Positions 56,707-64,000 of a stretch of DNA of 64,000 nt are shown here, one piece after another (position 1 is the stretch's first letter; every line of letters begins with the position of its first letter). Under the pieces are notes generated by a model. The model had not been told where the DNA came from, did no database searches, and saw only the letters and a program-made list of their open reading frames with translations. The position numbers were made by a program, and so were the translations under genes. The stretch is taken from the NCBI GenBank assembly GCA_022497155.1, contig MU385716.1, forward strand, positions 372,001 to 436,000, read 5' to 3'. The stretch comes from Whalleya microplaca. Taxonomy: Eukaryota; Ascomycota; Sordariomycetes; Xylariales; Xylariaceae.

Positions 56707-58299
56707 TTATGTAGCATATCTGAAATGTCTATTTTCAAAATCTGTGAGATCTAAGAACTCGTGGCCCTCTACTTGTGGGGGAGGATCGAGACGATCTCGC
56801 TCATCACGTCGTTTGTTCTCTCTCACATTGATAAACCAGATAATAAAGAACAGGAAGAAGCTAAAGCACCAACAGATAATGACGCCAACTTTAGCCATAC
56901 GATAGTCCGGAGGGTCAACAAAAATCTGAGGACCGATGAGGAAGCCGATACAGTACGCGATCAAATTCAGTGCATTCACCGTAGTCTTCTTGGTGTGTCC
57001 GGCGCTGTTGATGGTGTATAACCCCATACCAATGATCCATGGTACAGGGCTGTTGCCAATTGTGATGTAGTAGCCGACGATCTGGCCGATGCGCGCATGG
57101 AGAGGGTCCCAGGGATATTGTAGACCAAGCATGAGCGTTGGCCCGAAGATGCTCAGGAGAGTAGCGAGAGCCCCGGTCAAGCAACGCTGCTTCAGGCGGG
57201 GCAGGAGCCAAACACAGAAGAACAATGTCGTGGCAATTTGTACCACGCCACCAGGCATGCTGATTAGCAATGACTCCTGTGTGGTAAACCCATAGGACTG
57301 AATCAATTTGCTGAAGAATACTGTCGTGCCTCCAGATGGGATTTCTAGGGATAGAGTGAGCAGGAAGTACAGCCATGTGCGGATGTCTACCATAGCCTCT
57401 TTGAACTGGTACATCTTGAATTGCCTGCTCCCAATACCTTGTTCGTTGACTCGGAGCCGTTCAATCGCTAGCATCTTCTCCTCCTCAGTTAACCATTTGG
57501 CTTCTGGGATAGAGCTAGGCAGAAAAAACCAAAGCACGACACCAAGAACGATTGTCAGAAGACCGGTGAGAATGAACACTACTTTCCATCCTGGAAATGT
57601 GATGCTCGGGTTGCTTTCAAGCCCACGAGCGACTCCGAAGAAGATAGCTCCTCCGATGATCTGAGCCGCGCCATTCGCAAGGCACCAAATGGCAATGCGG
57701 GCGGTTTGCTCGGACCCTCGGTACCAACTGGAGGTGATCAAAATAAAAGCAGGAGTGATCGCACCCTCAAGCGCACCAAGGACTGTGCGTACAACCATAA
57801 GTCCCGCGAAGTTATGACAGGCTGCCATACACGTAAGAACAACGCCCCAAAGGCCGATATTGACCGAGAGATATTTGACGACGGGAAACCGCTGGAGGAG
57901 CCGGTTGTGGGGATATTCAAAGACGAGGTAACCAGCGTAAAATATCGAGCCAACCCAGCCGTACTGATAGGAGTTTATGCCTGTGTCGGGCAACAGTCCC
58001 ATAATTGAAGCGTACGACAGCGTTGTCTTGTCGAGATATTGGAGACCATATAGCACACACATAATTGGCAATAGATGAAGATCAATCTTCTTGCGAAGAC
58101 GGTCGCTAGTCTCCTCATCAATTTCGATGCGTTGCGCTCCGACGAACTTGAGCGCCTCGTCGGCCGCAGCCGTTGCGTAATCACCAACCTCATGATCGTT
58201 GTCGCGCGGGGAGCCGAAGTGGACCTTTGCGTCCGGTCGCATCTTTTCGTCTCTCTGGCGCGTAGATCCGGCGGGAGTGCTCTCCACACTTGAAGCCAT
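56707..58299 (-). CDS. MFS anion:cation symporter (Dal5/allantoate permease-like)
   Basis: One exon, 530 residues from ATG 58299. A 60-residue hydrophilic N terminus is followed by KKIDLHLLPIMCVLYGLQYLDKTTLSYASIMGL, the first-helix signature of the ACS family. Other marks are YAGYLVFEYPHNRLLQRFP, ITPAFILITSSWY, the acidic TEEEKMLAIERLR loop and NSAGHTKKTTVNAL. The family imports organic anions such as allantoate, nicotinate, pantothenate or ureidosuccinate with protons at the plasma membrane. The next gene relic (amidohydrolase) is divergent, which hints at joint use on an amide or ureide substrate. Confidence 0.92.
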   Translation of the reverse strand: MASSVESTPAGSTRQRDEKMRPDAKVHFGSPRDNDHEVGDYATAAADEALKFVGAQRIEIDEETSDRLRKKIDLHLLPIMCVLYGLQYLDKTTLSYASIMGLLPDTGINSYQYGWVGSIFYAGYLVFEYPHNRLLQRFPVVKYLSVNIGLWGVVLTCMAACHNFAGLMVVRTVLGALEGAITPAFILITSSWYRGSEQTARIAIWCLANGAAQIIGGAIFFGVARGLESNPSITFPGWKVVFILTGLLTIVLGVVLWFFLPSSIPEAKWLTEEEKMLAIERLRVNEQGIGSRQFKMYQFKEAMVDIRTWLYFLLTLSLEIPSGGTTVFFSKLIQSYGFTTQESLLISMPGGVVQIATTLFFCVWLLPRLKQRCLTGALATLLSIFGPTLMLGLQYPWDPLHARIGQIVGYYITIGNSPVPWIIGMGLYTINSAGHTKKTTVNALNLIAYCIGFLIGPQIFVDPPDYRMAKVGVIICWCFSFFLFFIIWFINVRENKRRDERDRLDPPPQVEGHEFLDLTDFENRHFRYAT

Positions 58300-59320
58300 T
58301 GAGAAACCACGAAATTTTGATGTGTTCTTGCTGAGGGAACACAGATGCAAATCACTCCTGTGATTGACTGGGCACGATGATTCCCAAGACCGTCATGAGA
58401 TGTGCATCTCGAGCCATTCCAACATTGACGACTTGGCAATCGTTATCAGGGAATCGCATAATAATATTCCGTAGAAGCTGGGCAGCTAGGGTACGATACC
58501 TTGCACACAGCAACGGTCAGCTTCACCGGTTGAACGAATCAAACAGGATAGAAAGGGGTTAGCAATAGTGGAGACGATAACGCGGAAGACAGGGTAACGG
58601 GTGACAGGTAACGGGCTGACGGGTTCTGCGGGTAACGGGCGCGGACCATTCCACAGTTGTCAATGCACCTGGCTGCCTGGGTAGTTGCCCAGCTCTGGGG
58701 ATTCCAGTCCCGGGTGAGTGGTACAGCGAACAGTCCCGCTTCGGCTAGAATTAGTCTCCCGCAAAAGCGGCCCGATATCTTAGCGTCTGATCGATACAAG
58801 CTGCAGTCAGCATGTTGAAGACACTATCTTCAAACCAGTTATATGTCATGAGCCAATATGGTTAGAAAAGGTTTGAATGGTGGAGTGGTTATATGAGAGG
58901 AGGCGCGTCGAAGACACCCTTTTAGGTATAGTTAGGGGGCTGTCCATTAGTGATGTTGTATGTACTCCAGTTATTAGTTATGACAATGAGGCTAGTTGAA
59001 TTGAGATTAATTAGCAAACGGTAACTAACAGTCACGCTATTAGTGTGAGGGACTACACGAAGACTAATGTCGTCGAATATCTATTATCATACATCATTGC
59101 TGATTGGTTACAACTTGCTTCTTGGCCGGAATGATATGTGATCACACAAGAGTTGTTGTAGCTTCTTCTACATGCTATTCGATTTTATCAACCTTGTCGT
59201 TGGAAGTCCGATTCGCGATAGTGCAAAAGAGTACGGGGTAATAGTACTTGCCAGCTAATCCAAATCTTAAACCCGTGGCTAGAAAAAGCAACAGCTCTGA
59301 CTAGGCCTCGGGCCAGTTCC
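58300..59320. promoter_or_regulatory. Divergent promoter region of transporter and amidohydrolase relic
   Basis: GGTAACGGG occurs three times (58593-58601, 58607-58615, 58631-58639) about 300 bp upstream of the transporter start. The rest shows nothing recognised. Confidence 0.4.
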
Positions 59321-60919
59321 ATGTCAGCTTCCGGCACAGAAACCACCAGTCTCGTCCCAGTCGCTTGGAAAGTTACACTACTACATCTTCTAAGTTGGGC
59401 CATCTATGGAATCAATATGTCCCGGGCCCTTCACGATCTATACCTCGAAGCTATTCAATCCCCCGCGCTCCAAGTCATATCAGACAAATCGATCCTAGGA
59501 AATCCGACAACCTCCGTGGCCGAGAAAATATACCAACGAGCGGAACCTTCGAGGGAATTTGCAGATGGAGATGTCAACCTGCAAGGAAGATTCGTACTGC
59601 TTGGCTTCAAAGATGCCCCCATGCACACTTTAATCCATTAGTACTTGGAGACGCCTTCGGCACAACAAAAGCGAGATGGAGTGTTGTCAAGAGAGTCATC
59701 CGGTCATCAAACATTGTACAACTGCCTTGCTAGCTAGCTACACGATGTACTGATATCTGGACTCGGAGTCAGTGCAACGGGCCGATTCCAACATGTCAGC
59801 GTGTGTGGCGCGACTAATCACGGACTCGGTAGGTGTTACAATTCCTTTATTCTCACATTGAGCCCTTCTGTAGAGTTCAGTTTACGATTCGAGATGTCTC
59901 TCAAGTTGAGGTTTTCAAGAAAAGACACTAAACTCACACCGATCATTAATTTGTTCATCTACTCCAAATTGTGTGGTTGAGCGCGGGTTGTTAACATAGC
60001 TACGAAGGTATTGGCGTCTACAGCGAGTTAAGCGCTGCGAAACGAAACTTACCTCGACGGCTCCAGGCCTTGTAGGAGGCGATGCTGTCAATGACATGGA
60101 AATGGTCAGAAATGCGGCGTGACGGCGTATTGGAGCGGATACGAATACATTAAATTCGATAGAGACTCCCGGCGCAGGATCAAGCGAGCACCTCCGAACC
60201 AACAGCACCCTCCTCACATTACCAGAATACACAATATCAAAGAAACCCCCTTGATTTCCTTGGGGGAGGTAGGCATGGCCGTTCACGAGGCCATTATAAC
60301 CGAAATACTTGCGGTTGCCCACACTACCATCAAGGAAGGAATTTTGCTACTATATGGAGTGGCTCCCTCACCATTGAACGCGGATGACACGCCGACGAGG
60401 AGTGTTTCAAGTGGGCGGCACGTTCTTAGTCCCAACCCTCGCTATCGCTGAGAGAATGCGTGCACAGCGATTCAAATCAATCTCTACAATGATCAAATTG
60501 GTCTCGGACATGGGTGTTTAACTGGCCTGCGGGGAGCTACTTGGCACCTTCAACAGTACGTGTAGCAGAGCTCTGTAGGTATTTCCCTTTTCAGCTTGCC
60601 TTGATAGCAACACCTGCCTATTTAAGATACCCCTAGAGAAATAATCCTTAAGATACGACTTAGGACTCCAATAATGAACTGTGGAAGGGCAATTTTTTAC
60701 CCCCGATTTGTATATAGTGGCAAAAATGCGAGAGACATGGAGTCAATGGTCGAGACTGGAGTTCCCATGTTCAACATGTTCGTCGCTTCTACACTTCACG
60801 GCCAGGCAGCTTCTGATGCATCAAGATGTAGCAAGAAGTTTTGCAGGGTTGAAGAGGGTGTTACAGCTGAGTTGATGGTTGTTGATGCAGATCTAGCCAT
60901 TGGTAAGACAGCCCTTTGA
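59321..60919 (+). pseudogene. Amidohydrolase, frameshifted relic
   Basis: Pieces of a metal-dependent amidohydrolase follow each other on the plus strand in different frames. The N-terminal piece ends DGDVNLQGRFVLLGFKDAP, matching the GRFLLPGFIDAHxH entry to the active site. The expected HxH then appears as HAHFNPLVLGDAFG at 59620 but in a frame shifted by two bases, so the motif is broken. A further piece, EYIKFDRD and EILAVAHTTIKEG (60130-60340), matches the second metal-ligand His region. The last, VEEGVTAELMVVDADLA (60845-60897), matches the C-terminal closing strand. Stops and shifts between them mean no intact protein under any simple splice model I tried. The outer borders are approximate. 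Divergent from the symporter gene. Confidence 0.6.
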
Positions 60920-61700
60920 CAAGTTGACCTTGTTATCAAATGTGCTCAGCTACATAAATCGGTCGGTCGTTTTTTTAATAGAATGCAGCATAAGACAGAG
61001 TGCCATGTAGTATTGAAGATCTATCTACAATTCTAGTCGAGACATTAGGTATTGAGTCTGTTTCCTAACGTCCATATTTGTACGCTCTGTAGACTATAGA
61101 CTTACACTAACCACTACAGACTAATTCTAGCGTCGCTTTAAGTTTATTTATTCAAGCTAGTCAGAAATATGTAGTATCTAGATTTATATAAGCATTCTAA
61201 AGAGTCCCGATCTCGGTAGGTTAACTAGAACTCAAGGTTAGAAACGGTCTTGAATCAGATAATTGTGAAACATACTAGATATATAGATCGGCGCGGCTGG
61301 CTTCACGATATCCGGAATTGAAAGCTATTTGAGGGTAGTGGAGACTCACATGTAGTGATGGTTAAGCATTTAGTAAGGTCCACAGGGAGGCGACTCTTAT
61401 CTGAATACCCTTTTCGGGTATATATGTCGCGCGAGGCGTTAACCACCCCGCATTCCAGGATGTCTTGATCCGGGCGAATCGTTCTGTTTCGAGCTTTCTA
61501 GCCTCTCGGGTAGGCCGTGACCGGGACGTCTTTTTTCCCAGGAAACGGACTAAGGAGACATGTCGTGCTCTATATTTGTATCACGTTACTAGCCAATACA
61601 AATATCAACGACTCAGATCGGTGCTACTGAGAGGCTCTCTCCACCACTTTCATATATCATCTCAACTCCTACTGTTCCTCTTGTACGTAGCACAAACTTC
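60920..61700. other. Intergenic, promoter of the oxygenase gene
   Basis: No gene recognised. Upstream in-frame coding extension of the oxygenase is not evident. Confidence 0.5.
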
Positions 61701-62858
61701 ATGACAATGGCGACAGCCACAACTACCATCATGAGCCCTCCGGAGGCCTTGACGACAGCCCCATTATCAACTAGTTTATCAACATGCGGCCACCGTCAGC
61801 CCGTCAAGTTAGACCCAGCCAAACACATTGCAGTGCAAGGCGAATGGGAGGTACTGAAAATGAAGGACCTCAACCCTAATTTCACGTCACCTATCTCGAC
61901 TCACGCCGCCGCCCAGATTCCGCTCGCAACCAAAGAAGCAGTCATGGAGATGCGCCGAGAGCTGTTCTCCAAGGAGGTCCTCGACAACTGCTTACACAGC
62001 ACGCGTCCCGGTGCCATACAGCTTCGGGGGCACTCCCCCCGTTTCACCAAGTTCATCTACGACTTCTGGCACCATCCCCAAGTGTTGGATGCTGTATCCA
62101 AGGCCGCGGGCGTGGAGCTGATCCCGGCGTACGACTACGAAACTGCTTCGACAAATGTTCAACTTGGACCTAAGGGGATCGCCGGTCTCTACGAAACACC
62201 AGCAGAACCTCCGGCTTACAGTGAGGAACAAGCACAACTTGATGCAGCCAACTCTGGGGCTGAGCGCGACCCCATCATCGGATGGCATCGGGATGCACAC
62301 CCTTTTGTCTGCGTCTTGATGATGTCTGATGCTCGATTTATGAAAGGTGGCGAGACGGCGTACCGTCGTGAGAATGGAGATATTGGCTATATCAAGGCAC
62401 CACAGATGGGATACGGCGCGATTTTGCAAGGCAAATATATTACGCACATGGGTATCCCAGCGTCTGGAACCGGCGAACGGATAGTCTGTGTCACGTCCTT
62501 CCGGCCGAAAAATCCTCTGCTTCCCGACTGTTCGGTGCTAGATCAGATTCGAAAACACTCGCATCACACGGAGATCTACTATCAGTACACATTATACCGC
62601 ATTGAGGTGCTCCAGGAACGCATGAAGGCTATGGCAGAAGATCTGCAGAAGAGATACACCGAGAACACGGCCGATGGGGGAGCTGGCTGCTGTTTCAAGG
62701 AGACTGTGAACAAGAAAGAACTAGAAAGTTGGGCAAAGGACCAGATGGACTATCTTCGAGTAACATATGAGCAGGTGAACAAGGATGATCCACATCCTGT
62801 GCGCTTGGAGAACTGCTGGGCTGTTGAGGGAGAGGGCGACGAATTCAATCAGATTTGA
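61701..62858 (+). CDS. 2-oxoglutarate/Fe(II)-dependent oxygenase-like protein
   Basis: One exon, 385 residues, start ATG 61701 (a second ATG two codons on). The facial triad is visible: His196 and Asp198 in GWHRDAHPF and His249 in KYITHMG, with Arg260 in GERIVCVTSF placed to hold 2-oxoglutarate. GGETAYRRENGD between them fits the double-stranded beta-helix core. A C-terminal helical region of about 100 residues follows. Related fungal proteins are annotated only as Fe2OG dioxygenase; substrate unknown. No signal peptide, so cytosolic. Neighbours (regulator, amidohydrolase relic, anion symporter) suggest a role in use of a small nitrogenous or aromatic compound, which is a guess. Confidence 0.82.
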   Translation: MTMATATTTIMSPPEALTTAPLSTSLSTCGHRQPVKLDPAKHIAVQGEWEVLKMKDLNPNFTSPISTHAAAQIPLATKEAVMEMRRELFSKEVLDNCLHSTRPGAIQLRGHSPRFTKFIYDFWHHPQVLDAVSKAAGVELIPAYDYETASTNVQLGPKGIAGLYETPAEPPAYSEEQAQLDAANSGAERDPIIGWHRDAHPFVCVLMMSDARFMKGGETAYRRENGDIGYIKAPQMGYGAILQGKYITHMGIPASGTGERIVCVTSFRPKNPLLPDCSVLDQIRKHSHHTEIYYQYTLYRIEVLQERMKAMAEDLQKRYTENTADGGAGCCFKETVNKKELESWAKDQMDYLRVTYEQVNKDDPHPVRLENCWAVEGEGDEFNQI

Positions 62859-63013
62859 ATTATGACAAGCAAGGAATGGATTGTACTATCTAAATACGTC
62901 CAAGAAGAAGACACAACTCATATATCTCCAGTGAGTGAATTCCAGAGCGCCTCTCGATTGCGTGATCAACAAATTGTGCATCGAGAATAGACTAACTGAA
63001 TAGCTTCCCATCG

Positions 63014-64000
63014 TTACAATGCGCCCAATATCACATTGCCCGTGTTATGCATAACATCAATCCAGCAGATACCCGAGTCACCACATCGTGCACTAGAAAT
63101 CCAACAATCTTCGAGTAGCTGTACAGCTTTTGAATATTGCTTATACCCGGTCTTGTCAGCTAAGTTTTGCAGGCGTACCTTCAGACCCTGACGCTGACGG
63201 CTGTCTTTGGCTTCCGCTCCCAAGGCAAGCGTGGGCCAAAGTAGACTTGCAGTGATAGGATCTGATTCAGGAACTCTAAAGAGATCCTCAATGGAATCAT
63301 AAATCGTGGAATCATCTGGGCTTCGACCAAGTAATCGTTCTAGAGTTGTCATCGCTGCGCATCGGTGAACTCGCGCGCAAATCCCCATTGCTTCCGTCGG
63401 CTTCGATCTCAAGCCAGATGGTATCCAATCCATCGAAGGCTTCCAGACTCTCAAGGCATTCAAGAGTTTCTGGGCATCTTCGCGTTCTTCGACGATAGGC
63501 CCTGCCGAGGCTAACCGAGAAATTGAAGCCATCATCCTAGGAAATGTGTTGTCAGGTAAGATGGGCTCTAACCTAGATGCAGGCACGCAGTCAAGGGCAG
63601 GGCGAGTTCGCAACGCGAATGACGCGTAGACATCATTATGGATGAAAAGCCGTACAAGGAATTGCGCTTCATCATTAAACTCTTCACACGAAGTAACAAG
63701 CCTTGCGACCAAGCTCGCAGCATATGATATGTGGCTCCGGAGCGCTCTCTCCTCGCACTCGATCTTTTCGTATATGAACAACATCAATGAAGATGCAAGA
63801 GCAGCTATGATATCCTGAGTGCTCCCTGTATGTACCGAGTTGTACAACAACATTTTTCGAAGACCTTTGAGCGCATCGATTCGGCATTGTAGCGTAGCTG
63901 GAAGCAGATGTGGCTGTTCGCGGCAAGCCTGGGTTCCAGCGACGGCCAGCGTCGCCTTCATCAAGGAAGGTGTCTGCATTGCGATAGGGAGTATAGCCGA
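63014..64000 (-). CDS. Fungal-specific transcription factor, C-terminal part (cut by window edge)
   Basis: The frame is open from the right edge to a stop at 63014, about 328 residues. It begins SAILPIAMQTPSLMKATLAVAGTQ and continues through long helical blocks with CRIDALKGLRKML, SSLMLFIYEKIECEE and HISYAASLVARLV. This is the pattern of the Fungal_trans_2 (PF11951) regulatory domain. The DNA-binding Zn2Cys6 part would lie right of the window. The gene is convergent with the oxygenase, 155 bp between stops. Confidence 0.8.
   Translation of the reverse strand, partial: SAILPIAMQTPSLMKATLAVAGTQACREQPHLLPATLQCRIDALKGLRKMLLYNSVHTGSTQDIIAALASSLMLFIYEKIECEERALRSHISYAASLVARLVTSCEEFNDEAQFLVRLFIHNDVYASFALRTRPALDCVPASRLEPILPDNTFPRMMASISRLASAGPIVEEREDAQKLLNALRVWKPSMDWIPSGLRSKPTEAMGICARVHRCAAMTTLERLLGRSPDDSTIYDSIEDLFRVPESDPITASLLWPTLALGAEAKDSRQRQGLKVRLQNLADKTGYKQYSKAVQLLEDCWISSARCGDSGICWIDVMHNTGNVILGAL

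Noticed and set aside
59915..60322. Minus-strand open frame of 135 codons with a possible GTAAGT intron
   Set aside because: It is antisense to the second metal-site block of the amidohydrolase relic, which explains its openness.

Overview
The window is nuclear DNA of a filamentous ascomycete (Pezizomycotina, most probably a Sordariomycete). Most genes carry several introns of about 45-80 bp with GT-AG borders. The family set is typical of that group: HET-domain protein, 2EXR protein, WSC protein, Zn2Cys6 regulators, DUF3431 protein, OPT transporter, DHA1 and anion:cation symporter MFS proteins, RNase T1-type nuclease. Exon borders were joined by hand from reading frame, splice sites and family motifs; every multi-exon model below sums to a multiple of three.

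Left edge (1-4113): the 5' end of a Ty1/Copia retrotransposon, with 217-bp LTR, half-tRNA-iMet primer site and gag riddled with TAG stops, is inserted in and breaks a D-2-hydroxyacid dehydrogenase gene. Divergent from that broken gene is an intact flavocytochrome b2 (L-lactate dehydrogenase type).

Carbohydrate cluster (4626-16504): six adjacent genes look like one catabolic unit. They are an intracellular sialidase-fold (Asp-box) enzyme divergent from a sugar-porter MFS gene, a Zn2Cys6 regulator, a DenD/UDP-sugar-epimerase-like dehydrogenase divergent from an aldo-keto reductase, and a DapA-family aldolase. The shared promoters hold CreA-type SYGGRG sites (three in a perfect 9-bp tandem, two in an inverted repeat) and TTCGG/CCGAA palindromes that could be the operator of the cluster regulator. 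The substrate is not known from sequence. I regard this as the best candidate for an undescribed system.

Middle (16505-44659): a gene-poor 3.2 kb stretch, then acetolactate synthase (ILV2), a 2EXR protein, an OPT peptide transporter, a 2.8 kb gene-poor stretch, a DHA1 drug/H+ antiporter, galactokinase with CreA-like sites upstream, a DUF3431 protein, a 97-residue secreted protein, a bZIP factor and a HET-domain protein.

Right part (45519-64000): a secreted Ser/Thr-rich protein, an 812-residue protein with a HicA-like C terminus, a 154-residue protein built of two Cys-Pro/His repeats, a WSC secreted protein, a secreted guanyl-specific RNase, an anion:cation symporter MFS transporter, a frameshifted amidohydrolase relic, a 2-oxoglutarate/Fe(II) oxygenase and the 3' part of a fungal-specific transcription factor gene. 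The last four may be the remains of a second small catabolic locus. No tRNA, rRNA or CRISPR was seen. A palindrome, TACCTAGGTA, recurs in intergenic DNA.
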